Shown here: positions 25,333-34,731 of the stretch, in pieces
Position numbering within the stretch: the stretch's first letter is position 1
Layout: each line of letters begins with the position of its first letter
Source of the DNA: Anaerofustis sp.
GTDB lineage: Bacteria > Bacillota > Clostridia > Eubacteriales > Anaerofustaceae
Direction of reading: 5' to 3'
Assembly: GCF_019420015.1 (NCBI RefSeq)
Contig: NZ_JAHZIA010000034.1
Location: 1-61,225, forward strand
Length of the DNA stretch: 61,225 nt
Program-made: the position numbers and the translations under genes
The notes under the pieces: generated by a model
The model's input: only the letters and a program-made list of their open reading frames with translations
Told to the model about the DNA's origin: nothing
Databases searched by the model: none

Positions 25333-25791
25333 ATGATTTATGTTTTAATTGTTTTGTTGAGTGTGGTTTTGGATCAGATAAGTAAAGCAGTTGTTATAAA
25401 TAATTTAAAACCGATAGGTAGCATTCCTTTAATTGAAAATGTTTTTCATTTTACTTATTGTGAAAATACCGGAGCTGCTTTTAGCATTTTTTCAAAGAAT
25501 ACCGTTATGCTTACGGTCGTAAGCTTTTTGTTTATAGTATTGGTTGCTTATTTTCTGTTTAAAAACATAAAAAGAAAAGACAGAAAAGTTTTTCTTTTGG
25601 GACTTTCGTTTGTCTTAGGTGGAGCAATCGGAAATTTTATAGATAGGGTGCTACATGGATTTGTTACTGATTTTTTTGATTTTAGGCTTATAAACTTTGC
25701 TATATTTAACGTTGCTGATGTATTTATAACCATAGGCGGTATATTGTTTTGCATGCATATTATTTTCACGAAAGATGAAAATATATTTTGA
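25333..25791 (+). CDS. lspA: Lipoprotein signal peptidase
   Basis: Membrane aspartyl peptidase that cleaves lipoprotein signal peptides. 152 aa, four membrane segments. Conserved motifs: LDQISKAVV, NTGAAFSIF, the first catalytic Asp in GNFIDRV, and the second in FNVADVFI. AAAGAGG ribosome site. Needed for proteins such as the lipoprotein at 19282-20106. Monocistronic, since rluD-type partners are absent. Confidence 0.96.
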   Translation: MIYVLIVLLSVVLDQISKAVVINNLKPIGSIPLIENVFHFTYCENTGAAFSIFSKNTVMLTVVSFLFIVLVAYFLFKNIKRKDRKVFLLGLSFVLGGAIGNFIDRVLHGFVTDFFDFRLINFAIFNVADVFITIGGILFCMHIIFTKDENIF

Positions 25792-25949
25792 CAATATGTT
25801 TTATTAATGTTGGAAAATATAAAATAGAGGCTTTTGTTTTTTTACTTAAATAAGGTTATAAAACAATAAATCCTTATTTTATATTTATTTGACTAAATTA
25901 AGGTTGAAATTTTTTTATGTAAACAGATAATCGATAAAGGAGGCGGCAT

Positions 25950-27941
25950 ATGCCTAAATTTAAAGTACATTCACCTTTTAAACCTTCCGGAGGACAGCCG
26001 GAAGTAATAGATAAATTATCAAAAAGTATATTAAACAATGAAAGAGATCAAACTTTACTTGGTGTTACAGGTTGTGGTAAAACATATATTATGGCAAAAA
26101 TCATCGAGCAAGTTCAAAGACCTGCGTTGATAATGGCTCATAATAAAACTCTTGCAGCACAGCTTGCGAATGAATTCAGGAGTTTTTTTCCTGATAATGC
26201 CGTGGAATATTTTGTCTCCTATTATGATTATTATCAGCCGGAAGCATATGTTCCCGGGAGAGATTTGTATATTGCGAAAGATTCAAGCATAAATGACGAT
26301 ATAGATAAGCTCCGTCATTCTGCAACATCTGCACTTTTTGAAAGAGAAGATGTTATAATTATCGCTTCGGTAAGTTGTATTTACGGGCTTGGAAGTCCTA
26401 TTGATTATAAAGAAATGGTTTTATCTCTTCGTCCTGGGATGATAAAGGAAAGGGATGACGTTATACGAAAGCTTGTGGATATACAATATACAAGAAATGA
26501 TATAGATTTCCACAGAGGAACTTTCAGAGTTAGGGGAGACAGCCTTGAAATTTTCCCGGCAAACAGCAGTGAAGAGGCAATAAGGGTTGAGTTTTTTGAT
26601 GATGAAATAGACAGGATAGTGGAGATAAATTCTTTAACTGGAGAAATCATAAGAAGCGTAAAACATGCATTTATTTATCCTGCCAGTCATTATGTTACAA
26701 ATGAAGAGAATATAAATAGAGCCATAAAATCCATAAGCGATGAGCTTAAAATCACTGCGGAAAACTTTGAAAAAAACGGGAAGTTGTTGGAGGCTCAAAG
26801 GATAAGGGAAAGAACCAATTATGATATTGAAATGCTTAGGGAAATAGGCTCTTGTAAAGGTATTGAAAATTACTCAAGGCATATAAATAATCTACCTGCA
26901 GGTGCGGCGCCTTATACTCTTTTGGATTATTTCCCTAAAAATTTTGTAACGTTTATAGATGAATCTCATGTAAGTGTTCCTCAGATAAGGGGAATGTATG
27001 CAGGCGACAGAGCTAGAAAAATGAATTTGGTTGATTATGGTTTCAGGCTTCCTTCGGCACTGGATAACAGACCTCTTAATTTTGACGAATTTGAGGAAAG
27101 GATGAATCAGCTTGTTTATGTTTCGGCAACTCCGAATGATTATGAAAAGAATTTGTCCACAACGATAGCAGAATGTATAGTAAGACCTACCGGTTTGATA
27201 GATCCCAAGATAACGGTAAAAGAGACCAAAGGGCAAATAGAAGATTTAATAGGTAGAATAAAAGAGAGAACCGATAAACAGGAGAAAGTTTTGGTAACCA
27301 CTCTTACTAAAAGAATGGCAGAAGATTTGACCACATATTTGAGTGAGGTTGGGATAAAAGTTGAATATCTTCATTCCGATGTAGATACAATAGAACGTAT
27401 GAAGCTCATTAAAGATTTAAGAGAAGGCGTATTTGACGTATTGGTTGGGATAAACCTTTTAAGAGAAGGGCTTGATATCCCTGAAGTATCTTTAGTTGCG
27501 ATATTGGATGCGGACAAAGAAGGGTTCTTGAGAAGTGAAACATCGTTGATTCAGACAATCGGAAGGGCAGCAAGACATTTGAACGGTGAAGTTGTTATGT
27601 ATGCAGATTCGATAACTCCTTCAATGGACAGAGCGATAAAGGAAACAGAGAGGAGACGAAGTATTCAAACTAAATATAACAATGAGCATAATATTATTCC
27701 AAAAGGCATAGTAAAATCTACTCAAAATGCGATGTCTGCACTTTCTCTTGAGGACGGCAATGCCGAAAAAGTACTAAGTAAGGTAACATCAAAGAACAAA
27801 GATGACTTTAATAAAGATATTGATAAAGAGATTGACCTTTTAACATCTCAAATGAAACTTTACGCAAAGAATTTGGAATTTGAATTTGCGGCGCAGTTAA
27901 GAGACGAAATAGAAAAGTTAAAGAAAATGAAAAATAAATAA
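25950..27941 (+). CDS. uvrB: UvrABC system protein B
   Basis: Damage-verifying helicase of nucleotide excision repair. 663 aa, full length. Walker A GVTGCGKT (38-45), the damage-probing beta-hairpin YYDYYQPEAYVPGRD (about 91-105), DESHVSVPQIRGMYAGDRARK, the helicase motif QTIGRAARH, and a C-terminal UVR motif (LYAKNLEFEFAAQLRDEIEKLKK) for UvrC contact. AAAGGAGGCGG ribosome site. uvrA, often next, is not here; a terminator follows. Confidence 0.97.
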   Translation: MPKFKVHSPFKPSGGQPEVIDKLSKSILNNERDQTLLGVTGCGKTYIMAKIIEQVQRPALIMAHNKTLAAQLANEFRSFFPDNAVEYFVSYYDYYQPEAYVPGRDLYIAKDSSINDDIDKLRHSATSALFEREDVIIIASVSCIYGLGSPIDYKEMVLSLRPGMIKERDDVIRKLVDIQYTRNDIDFHRGTFRVRGDSLEIFPANSSEEAIRVEFFDDEIDRIVEINSLTGEIIRSVKHAFIYPASHYVTNEENINRAIKSISDELKITAENFEKNGKLLEAQRIRERTNYDIEMLREIGSCKGIENYSRHINNLPAGAAPYTLLDYFPKNFVTFIDESHVSVPQIRGMYAGDRARKMNLVDYGFRLPSALDNRPLNFDEFEERMNQLVYVSATPNDYEKNLSTTIAECIVRPTGLIDPKITVKETKGQIEDLIGRIKERTDKQEKVLVTTLTKRMAEDLTTYLSEVGIKVEYLHSDVDTIERMKLIKDLREGVFDVLVGINLLREGLDIPEVSLVAILDADKEGFLRSETSLIQTIGRAARHLNGEVVMYADSITPSMDRAIKETERRRSIQTKYNNEHNIIPKGIVKSTQNAMSALSLEDGNAEKVLSKVTSKNKDDFNKDIDKEIDLLTSQMKLYAKNLEFEFAAQLRDEIEKLKKMKNK

Positions 27942-27942
27942 G

Positions 27943-27967
27943 ACCTTCCCTTTGGGGAGGTTTTTTT
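27943..27967 (+). terminator. Terminator after uvrB
   Basis: ACCTTCCC / GGGGAGGT stem (one G-U pair) with a run of seven T. Confidence 0.85.
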
Positions 27968-28033
27968 ATTTTAGGTTATATTTTTAATAAATACATAATA
28001 TATATTATTAAATTTAATATTAGGAGAACAATT

Positions 28034-28315
28034 ATGGACAATAAAAATATTAGTGATCAAAGGCTTGAACTTTATAACAGGGGTAACTTAAAAATTAACG
28101 ACTGCATTGATGTGCATAACTTTAATGATGAAACCGTCGTTCTTGAAACCAGTTTGGGTGTTCTTACTATAAGCGGAGAGGAATTAAAAATTGAAAAACT
28201 TAATTTGGAAGACGGAGAAATTGCATTAAACGGAAATATATATGCTCTTAACTATGATGACGATATTAATTTTATGGAGAAATCTTCGGGATTATTTTCC
28301 AAGATATTTAAATAA
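28034..28315 (+). CDS. yabP: Sporulation protein YabP
   Basis: 93-aa YabP/YqfC-family protein: an all-beta repeat of short strands (VVLETSLGVLTISGEELKIEKLNLEDGEIALNG, cut here for reading). In Bacillus it is a mother-cell gene cotranscribed with yabQ. Ribosome site TAGGAGAA before ATG 28034; the stop overlaps the yabQ start by one base. Presence with yabQ means the lineage has, or once had, endospore formation. Confidence 0.85.
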   Translation: MDNKNISDQRLELYNRGNLKINDCIDVHNFNDETVVLETSLGVLTISGEELKIEKLNLEDGEIALNGNIYALNYDDDINFMEKSSGLFSKIFK

Positions 28316-28890
28316 TGAACAGTACCTTATATTCTCAGTATCTAATATTGCTTGAGACTTTTTATGGGGGATGTATACTGGGAATACTGTATCATACAAT
28401 AACAATAACTGTTTATGCGATTACAAAAAAAGTCACTCTGTCAGATTTATGCTTTTGTTTGGTTGCCGGTGTGTTTACCGTAAATTTATTTTTTAAGACT
28501 ACATATTTTGATTTGAGATATTACAGTGTATTAAGTTTTGTTTTGGGTTTTGTCGCTTATTATTTTTTCATTTCTTCTTTTTATAAAAAAATATTATTTT
28601 TTATTGTTGGAAGTATAAGAAATTTTTGTAATAAAATAAAAAAGAGCATGCGTCGAAAAAGAAATAAATGGTCATCAAAATATAATAAACCTATAGGTAA
28701 AATTAAAACTTTATTAAATAATATTTTGTCTATTCCATTAAAAATAAAAATGAGTTATAATACATTTAAAATATACCATGCAAAAGGAATGGATAATAAT
28801 GCGAAAAGAAGAGTATCCTTTGCTGAATACAAGAGACAGTATCGAAGCAAAAAAGAGAAAAGTAAGAAGGCGAAGAAAAAAGGCAGGTAG
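28315..28890 (+). CDS. yabQ: Spore cortex protein YabQ
   Basis: Membrane protein of 191 aa with four hydrophobic segments in the first 105 residues and a basic cytoplasmic tail rich in Lys and Arg. In Bacillus YabQ is required for spore cortex formation. Starts on the yabP stop codon (TAATG) and its end overlaps divIC by about 90 bp, the same order as in Bacillus. Identification rests on topology, length and gene order as well as sequence feel. Confidence 0.8.
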   Translation: MNSTLYSQYLILLETFYGGCILGILYHTITITVYAITKKVTLSDLCFCLVAGVFTVNLFFKTTYFDLRYYSVLSFVLGFVAYYFFISSFYKKILFFIVGSIRNFCNKIKKSMRRKRNKWSSKYNKPIGKIKTLLNNILSIPLKIKMSYNTFKIYHAKGMDNNAKRRVSFAEYKRQYRSKKEKSKKAKKKGR

Positions 28891-29164
28891 GAAAAAAAGA
28901 GTTGTTCTTTTAATTGTTACTGTTGCCTTTGTTTTATTTGCCGGAAGAATGTTAACACTTGAGTATAAATATTATTCTTTAAATAAAACAAAAAACGAAC
29001 TTACTGAACAAATTGCAAATGAACAATTGAAGTCAAAAGAATTGAAAGAAGAAATAAATAATTCGGACAGTAAATCTTATATAGAATATTTGGCTAAAAA
29101 GTATTTGGGACTTATTTATCCCGATGAAAAAGTATACGTTACAAATGAAAAGGATAATAAATAG
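28799..29164 (+). CDS. divIC: Septum formation initiator DivIC/FtsB-like
   Basis: Small bitopic division protein that joins FtsL in the divisome. 121 aa from ATG 28799 (AAAAGGA at 28781-28787); a start at 28778 is possible. Basic cytoplasmic N-terminus (RRRRKKAGRKKR), one membrane segment (VVLLIVTVAFVLFAGRML), an extracellular coiled coil (about 60-85) and the family end region YIEYLAKKYLGLIYPDEKVY. Overlaps the end of yabQ in another frame. Confidence 0.88.
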   Translation: MRKEEYPLLNTRDSIEAKKRKVRRRRKKAGRKKRVVLLIVTVAFVLFAGRMLTLEYKYYSLNKTKNELTEQIANEQLKSKELKEEINNSDSKSYIEYLAKKYLGLIYPDEKVYVTNEKDNK

Positions 29165-29166
29165 AT

Positions 29167-29937
29167 ATGTTATTTGATACACATGCACATTTAAATGACG
29201 AAGCTTTTAACGACGATTTGGAAGAAATAGTAAAAGAATTAAAAAATGAAAATTTTGACGGGGTGGTAAATATAGGATACGACTTGGAATCTTCCTTAAA
29301 GGCCGTTGATTTAAGTAAAAATACAGACTTTTTTTATGTTGCTGTCGGGCTGCATCCACATGACAGCAAAGACTATAATCAGATTCTTGAAAATGAATTT
29401 ATAAAACTTGTGAGAGATAATGATAAAGTTGTTGCGTATGGTGAGATAGGACTTGATTATTATTATGATAACTCTCCGAGAGAAATTCAAAAAGAGGTAT
29501 TTAAAAGGCAGATTAAAGTTGCGAATATGCTTAATAAACCTATCATAGTACATTCCAGAGATGCTATAAAAGATACTTACGATATATTAAATGAAAACTT
29601 AAATGGTAATACAGGAATTATACATTCCTGTTCTGCTTCTGCCGAAATGGTCAAGGAGTTTGTTAAGTTAGGGCTTTTTATTTCTTTTTCCGGAAGTGTG
29701 ACTTTTAAAAATGCGGATAATGTAAGAAATGCTGCAAAAGCAGTTCCTTTGGACAGGATTCTTATAGAAACAGACTGTCCTTATCTGACTCCTGTACCCT
29801 ACAGAGGTAAAAGAAATACACCTGCATATGTAAAGTTTACGGCTGAGAAACTAGCCGAGATACACGGTTTGAGTTATGAAGAAATAGTTAGCATAACAAG
29901 TGAAAATGCAAAGAGAATATTTAATATAAACAATTAA
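29167..29937 (+). CDS. tatD: TatD-family deoxyribonuclease
   Basis: Metal-dependent DNase/hydrolase, 256 aa. Metal ligands: FDTHAHLN (H6, H8), the Glu in YGEIGLDYY, VHSRDA, IHSCSA and ETDCPYLTP. Two bases after the divIC stop, so part of the yabP-yabQ-divIC-tatD unit. Its stop lies at the edge of the terminator shared with the convergent HAD gene. Confidence 0.95.
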   Translation: MLFDTHAHLNDEAFNDDLEEIVKELKNENFDGVVNIGYDLESSLKAVDLSKNTDFFYVAVGLHPHDSKDYNQILENEFIKLVRDNDKVVAYGEIGLDYYYDNSPREIQKEVFKRQIKVANMLNKPIIVHSRDAIKDTYDILNENLNGNTGIIHSCSASAEMVKEFVKLGLFISFSGSVTFKNADNVRNAAKAVPLDRILIETDCPYLTPVPYRGKRNTPAYVKFTAEKLAEIHGLSYEEIVSITSENAKRIFNINN

Positions 29938-29962
29938 AAAGACCGAACTTATTCGGTCTTTT
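29937..29962. terminator. Bidirectional terminator between tatD and HAD gene
   Basis: AAAAGACCGAA, loop CTTA, TTCGGTCTTTT, overlapping the ends of both genes. Confidence 0.85.
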
Positions 29963-30608
29963 ATTTCAGTACTATTTTAGTTATATCCATAGGGCTGTTT
30001 GCAATATATGTCGGTTTGCAATCTTCTATTTCTTCTTTTGAACCGTACCCGTATGTTACCCCTATAGTGTCAAGTCCGTTTTCAACACCTCCTTCGAGGT
30101 CGTTGTATCTGTCTCCTACCATACAAACTTTGCTTTTATCTTCTACTTTCATGTGTTCCATGGACATTCTTATAAAGTCCCCTTTTGTGCCTCTTGTTTG
30201 AGTCCAGTTGTTACCTACTATTATTTCAAAATATTTAGCCAATTTAAAGTGTTTTAATTGAAGAACAGATGCTTCTTCTGGTTTGTTTGTGGCTATAGCC
30301 ATTTTTACTCCTTGCTCATGAAGAGTTTTTAAAAGTAGAGGTATTTCATCATAAATTTTACATTCGTAAATACCCTTTTCTTTTAATCTTTTCATATGTA
30401 TCTTCATTGCTGCAGCACCGTCTTCTTTGCTGAACCCGTATTTTGTGATGATTGTTTTAGACAAAGGAGGACCTAAAAGTTTTCTTATGTTTTCAACACT
30501 TTCATCTACACCGTATGCTTTAAGTGCTTTTTGGAAGCATCTGCAAATACCTTCGTGAGAATCAAGAATAGTTCCGTCCAAGTCAAATATTACATAATTG
30601 TATTTCAT
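29961..30608 (-). CDS. HAD hydrolase, phosphoglycolate phosphatase-like (second of tandem pair)
   Basis: 215-aa HAD phosphatase with a helical cap of the Gph/PgmB type. Motif I FDLDGTILDS (nucleophile D9, acid D11), motif II ATNKP, motif III Lys in TRGTKGDF, motif IV MVGDRYNDLEGG. Around two thirds identical to the next gene, same length, and in register throughout, so a tandem duplication. It lies 11 bp after its paralogue with an AAGGAG ribosome site. Substrate unknown; members act on phosphoglycolate, PPi or sugar phosphates. Confidence 0.92.
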   Translation of the reverse strand: MKYNYVIFDLDGTILDSHEGICRCFQKALKAYGVDESVENIRKLLGPPLSKTIITKYGFSKEDGAAAMKIHMKRLKEKGIYECKIYDEIPLLLKTLHEQGVKMAIATNKPEEASVLQLKHFKLAKYFEIIVGNNWTQTRGTKGDFIRMSMEHMKVEDKSKVCMVGDRYNDLEGGVENGLDTIGVTYGYGSKEEIEDCKPTYIANSPMDITKIVLK

Positions 30609-30619
30609 GATAAAACTCC

Positions 30620-31267
30620 TTAATTTAAAACTATATCTGCAATTTCAAGTGGTGTTTTTGCAATATATGTCGGTTTGCAGTTTTCTATTTCTTCTTCTGA
30701 ACCGTATCCGTATGTTACCCCTATGGTATCAAGTCCGTTTTCAACACCGCCTTCGAGGTCGTTATATCTGTCTCCTACCATAACGGCTTCATCCTTATTC
30801 TTAACACCTATTGCATCCATTGCCATTTTTATAAATTCGGTTTTTGTTCCTCTTGTTTGTTCTTCGTTGTTTCCTACGATGAAATCAAAATAATCTTTTA
30901 GTTTCAAATGTTCAAGTTGTTTGATTGAAATCTCTTCCGGTTTATTTGTTGCTATTGCAATTTTTATTCCGTTTTCTTTTAGTTTATCCAGCATTTCAAA
31001 CATTCCTTCATAATATTCTGCATCGTATATTCCCTTTGTTTTAAGATAATTCATATGAAGTTTCATAGCCGCTTTGCCGTCTTCTTCGCTGAACCCGTAT
31101 TTTGTGATGATTGTTTTAGACAAAGGAGGACCTAAGAGTTTTTTGATGTTTTCAAGGCTTTCATCCACACCGTATGCTTTTAATGCTCCTTGAAATCCCT
31201 TACAGCTTCCAAGCTGAGAATCCACAATTGTTCCGTCAAGATCGAATATTACATATTTGTATCTCAT
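30620..31267 (-). CDS. HAD hydrolase, phosphoglycolate phosphatase-like (first of tandem pair)
   Basis: 215 aa with intact motifs: FDLDGTIVDS, ATNKP, TRGTKTEF and MVGDRYNDLEGG. The segment from the LLGPPLSKTIITKYGFS stretch to the C-terminal VENGLDTIGVTYGYGS is nearly identical in both copies; differences cluster in the cap (about 70-95), the part that sets substrate choice in HAD enzymes. Cotranscribed with the S41 protease upstream (11-bp gap) and its copy downstream. Confidence 0.92.
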   Translation of the reverse strand: MRYKYVIFDLDGTIVDSQLGSCKGFQGALKAYGVDESLENIKKLLGPPLSKTIITKYGFSEEDGKAAMKLHMNYLKTKGIYDAEYYEGMFEMLDKLKENGIKIAIATNKPEEISIKQLEHLKLKDYFDFIVGNNEEQTRGTKTEFIKMAMDAIGVKNKDEAVMVGDRYNDLEGGVENGLDTIGVTYGYGSEEEIENCKPTYIAKTPLEIADIVLN

Positions 31268-31278
31268 TTTTTTCTCCT

Positions 31279-32496
31279 TTATTTTATATTTTGTTTTAAA
31301 TATGATATCGCTTTTTGTAATTGATTATCTTGATTTAATGTTAAATCTTTAATATCTTTTTTACTGTTTAATTTCACTTCTATATCCGGAGCTATACCTT
31401 TTCCATGAATCTTACTTCCTTTTGGACTTACGTATTCCTGGGTTGTTATGGTCATTCCCGAACCGTCATTTAGAGATTTGACGTCTTGTATTATTCCTTT
31501 TCCGTATGATTTTTCGCCTATGATTGTTGCTACGTTGTTGTCTTTTAATGCACATGCGAGTATTTCCGATGCGGAAGCCGAACCTCCGTTAAGAAGAACG
31601 ACAATGGGAATATCTGCATGTTTTTTTGTGGTGTCTTTTTCCGTTTGTGTTTCTCCTGATTTATTTGTTACCGATATGATTTTCATATCTTTTTTTAGCA
31701 GATTGTTTGCAATATTTATCGATTCTATTACAAGTCCGCCTGGATTATCTCTCATATCGATAATAAGACCTTTCATGCCTTGTTTGTTGAAACTGTCATA
31801 ATAATTTTCAAAATCTTTGCTTACATCCGAAGTAAATTCACTGATACTTATATATCCGATGTTATCAATCATTTTTCCAGATACTTTTTTATTGTGAATT
31901 TCATCTCTGGTTATTGTAAGGTTTATTTTTTCTTCTTTTCTGAGTACCGTTACATTTACTTCGGTTCCTTTTTTGCCCCTTAGTCTTTTTGATACTTCAT
32001 TTACGTTTGATTTTGTTGAGTCAAAATCATCAACTTTAATTATGATATCTCCCTCTTTCATTCCCGCTTTGGATGCCGGCGAATTTTCAAAAACATCATT
32101 TACTTTAACCGAGCCGTTTGTTGAACCTTGGATTTCCACCCCTATTCCGACAAAATCGCTTTGCATATCCTGCATATAAGAATTAAATTCTTCTTGTGTG
32201 TAGTAGTTTGTGTATTTGTCTCCGGTTCCGATAAAGAGACCTTTAAAAGCATAGTTCCACAAGTCTTGTTCATTTATCTGTTTATAATAATTTTCGTTTA
32301 TTATTTTTTCTAGTTCAATCATCTTATTTATGTTTTTTGCTGACTCCACACTTGGTGTGTTTATCAGAAGTTTATTCCCGATTACCATATTTGCGGAAGA
32401 AGTAAACATAAATGTTAGTAGATTTGTGATAATTATGATTACTGCCACTATGGCAATGATTTTTATTTTGGGCTTGTTGATTTTATTGTTCTGCAT
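31279..32496 (-). CDS. C-terminal processing protease, S41 family (CtpA/CtpB-like)
   Basis: Secreted, membrane-anchored serine protease. 405 aa: a single N-terminal anchor (about 11-33), helical region, PDZ domain (about 115-190, GVEIQG to the LRGKKG loop) and the S41 core. Catalytic Ser lies in NGGSASASE (about 303-311) and Lys in SYGKG (K333). Extra disordered tail beyond residue 380. In spore formers such proteases also take part in sporulation signalling, but the housekeeping Ctp role is equally likely. GAGGAAAA ribosome site. Confidence 0.94.
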   Translation of the reverse strand: MQNNKINKPKIKIIAIVAVIIIITNLLTFMFTSSANMVIGNKLLINTPSVESAKNINKMIELEKIINENYYKQINEQDLWNYAFKGLFIGTGDKYTNYYTQEEFNSYMQDMQSDFVGIGVEIQGSTNGSVKVNDVFENSPASKAGMKEGDIIIKVDDFDSTKSNVNEVSKRLRGKKGTEVNVTVLRKEEKINLTITRDEIHNKKVSGKMIDNIGYISISEFTSDVSKDFENYYDSFNKQGMKGLIIDMRDNPGGLVIESINIANNLLKKDMKIISVTNKSGETQTEKDTTKKHADIPIVVLLNGGSASASEILACALKDNNVATIIGEKSYGKGIIQDVKSLNDGSGMTITTQEYVSPKGSKIHGKGIAPDIEVKLNSKKDIKDLTLNQDNQLQKAISYLKQNIK

Positions 32497-32534
32497 GTAA
32501 AATTTTCCTCTGATTTTCTAACTAAACTATTTAT

Positions 32535-32563
32535 ATTATATGTCATTGACTTTTTAATATCAA
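32535..32563 (-). promoter_or_regulatory. Promoter for the S41 protease-HAD unit
   Basis: On the minus strand TTGATA (32563-32558), 17 bp, TATAAT (32540-32535), 38 bp before the protease start. Confidence 0.75.
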
Positions 32564-32712
32564 TGAATAAAGGTATATATTTTAGCAAAATAAATAATAT
32601 TAGTATATTTTTATTCACTTATTTATATTAAGCTATATCTTTATACTTTAAAAAATGTTGTTTTTTTGATACACTAAAAATCAGAATTATAATTGAGAAA
32701 AGAGAAGATTTC

Positions 32713-33843
32713 ATGAATGAATTAATGATAGTGGCGACCTGTACTTTCGGGCTTGAAAAAGTATTAAAAAGAGAAGTGACGGATTTGGGGTATAAAATAG
32801 AAAAAGTAGAAGACGGTAAGATTTATTTTAAAGGAAGTATTAGAGATATAATGAATGCAAATCTTCATTTAAGATGTGCCGGAAGGGTTTTGTTATATAT
32901 TACAAGTTTTTTTGCTAACTCTTTTGATGAGTTGTTTGATAATGTCAACAGTTATCCTTGGGAGAATATTTTTGATAAAAATGCAGGTTTCAATCCTACA
33001 AGAATAAGCAGTATAAAATCTAAGTTATTTTCAAAGAGAGATATTCAGAAGATAGTAAAGAAAGCAATTGTGGAAAGAATGAAAAGCAAATATAAGTTAA
33101 GAAGTTTGAGTGAAAGCGGCTCTTATTATGAAATATTTGTAAATATTAAAAACGATAAAGTGAGTTTGTTTTTTAATACATCGGGGGCGGGTTTACATAA
33201 ACGAGGTTATAGGGAAAATGCTTTGAAAGCGCCTTTAAAAGAAACTCTTGCCAGCGGGATTATCGAATTGTCGGGATATAGGGGAGACAGACCTTTCAGC
33301 GATGTTATGTGCGGAAGCGGAACTATAGTAATCGAGGCTGCAATGAAGGCAAAAAATATTGCACCGGGGCTAAAAAGAAATTTTGCTTTTGAGAAGTGGC
33401 AGTTATTCGATAAAGAAACATTTGAATTACTTAAAGAAGAGGCGAGAAGCAATATAAGACCTGCCGAAATAAGATTATTGGGTAGCGATTTGGATTACAA
33501 AGCTATAAAGCTTGCAAATGAAAATGCCAGGAAAGCGGGCGTTGAAGACTGTGTTGCTTTTCAAAAACTGGATATGCGTGATTTCAGATCAAAAAAGAAG
33601 AGAGGGACGATGATTGTAAATCCGCCTTATGCAGAAAGGATAGGGCAGGAGAAGGAAGTCATTCAGCTTTATAAAGATTTTTTTAAGGTTTATGAAAACC
33701 TTGATGAATGGAAACTTTTTGTTCTTTGTGCTCACCCGATGTTTCAGAAATATTTTGGCATAAAAGCAGATAAAAACAGAAAGCTATTTAACGGTAATAT
33801 GCTTTGTTACTTATATCAATATTATCCTAGTAAAATAATTTAA
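32713..33843 (+). CDS. THUMP-domain 23S rRNA (guanine-N2) methyltransferase, RlmL/YpsC-like
   Basis: SAM-dependent rRNA methyltransferase. 376 aa: ferredoxin-like plus THUMP region (1-160, TCTFGLEKVLKREV opening), then a Rossmann methyltransferase with DVMCGSGTIVIEAA (SAM-binding) and catalytic NPPYAERIG. It matches the single-domain Firmicutes YpsC type, equivalent to the N-terminal enzyme of E. coli RlmL. 12 bp before prmC, so the two are one unit. Confidence 0.92.
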   Translation: MNELMIVATCTFGLEKVLKREVTDLGYKIEKVEDGKIYFKGSIRDIMNANLHLRCAGRVLLYITSFFANSFDELFDNVNSYPWENIFDKNAGFNPTRISSIKSKLFSKRDIQKIVKKAIVERMKSKYKLRSLSESGSYYEIFVNIKNDKVSLFFNTSGAGLHKRGYRENALKAPLKETLASGIIELSGYRGDRPFSDVMCGSGTIVIEAAMKAKNIAPGLKRNFAFEKWQLFDKETFELLKEEARSNIRPAEIRLLGSDLDYKAIKLANENARKAGVEDCVAFQKLDMRDFRSKKKRGTMIVNPPYAERIGQEKEVIQLYKDFFKVYENLDEWKLFVLCAHPMFQKYFGIKADKNRKLFNGNMLCYLYQYYPSKII

Positions 33844-33855
33844 AGAGGTAGAGGT

Positions 33856-34692
33856 ATGCTTGTTAAAGAAGCGCTTGAATGTGCACGTGATAAATTAAAA
33901 AATAATAATATAAAAAATCCTTTGAGCGAAGCAAAATATATTATGAAATATGTTTTGAATGCCGATGATACCTTTTTTATATTGCATTTAAATGATGAAC
34001 TTTGTGATAAAGATATAAAATTGTATGAAGATTGTGTAACGAAAAGATGTGCAAATATGCCTTTAAGTTATATAACAGGAGAAAAGGAATTTATGGGTCT
34101 TCCTTTTTATGTTGATAAAGAAACTCTTATTCCAAGACCGGAAACGGAAATAATAACGGAATATATAATAAACAATTTTGGAAATCGCAAATTAGATATA
34201 TTGGAGATTGGTGTTGGGAGCGGATGTATAAGTCTGTCAATTGCATATTATCTTGAAAATGCAAGGATTATGGGAGTTGATATAAATAAAAAAGCGTTGG
34301 TTACCGCAAATAAAAATATAAGAAGATATGGTTTAGAAGATAGGGTAAGGTTTGTTTTCAGCGATTTGTACGATAATGTAAAAGATAAGTATGATATTAT
34401 AATTTCAAATCCTCCGTATATAAAGAGTGATGTTATCGAAACTCTTGAAGATGACGTAAAAAATTATGAACCTGTTTTGGCCTTGGACGGCGGTGCGGAT
34501 GGACTTTATTTTTACAGAAAAATAATAAATCATGCCGATGAGTATTTGAATGAAGAGGGTTATATAGTTCTTGAGATAGGATATGATCAGGCTCATGAGG
34601 TTAAAAATTTGCTTGAAAAGAATAATTTTAAAAATATAAATATCATAAAAGATTTGGCCGGGTTTGACAGAACAATAACGGCACAAAAATAA
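33856..34692 (+). CDS. prmC: Release factor glutamine N5-methyltransferase
   Basis: Methylates the GGQ glutamine of peptide release factors. 278 aa: N-terminal helical bundle (1-75), then a methyltransferase with LEIGVGSGCISLSIA, and the catalytic NPPYI motif near residue 186, preceded by the family-typical RPETE (about 95). Usually follows prfA; here prfA is absent and it follows an rRNA methyltransferase instead. AGAGGTAGAGG ribosome site. Confidence 0.95.
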   Translation: MLVKEALECARDKLKNNNIKNPLSEAKYIMKYVLNADDTFFILHLNDELCDKDIKLYEDCVTKRCANMPLSYITGEKEFMGLPFYVDKETLIPRPETEIITEYIINNFGNRKLDILEIGVGSGCISLSIAYYLENARIMGVDINKKALVTANKNIRRYGLEDRVRFVFSDLYDNVKDKYDIIISNPPYIKSDVIETLEDDVKNYEPVLALDGGADGLYFYRKIINHADEYLNEEGYIVLEIGYDQAHEVKNLLEKNNFKNINIIKDLAGFDRTITAQK

Positions 34693-34717
34693 AAGGCAGT
34701 GTAAAACTGCCTTTTTT
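34692..34717 (+). terminator. Terminator after prmC
   Basis: AAAGGCAGT, loop GTAAA, ACTGCCTTT plus T run; the prmC stop abuts it. Confidence 0.85.
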
Positions 34718-34731
34718 AATAATTAAAACTT

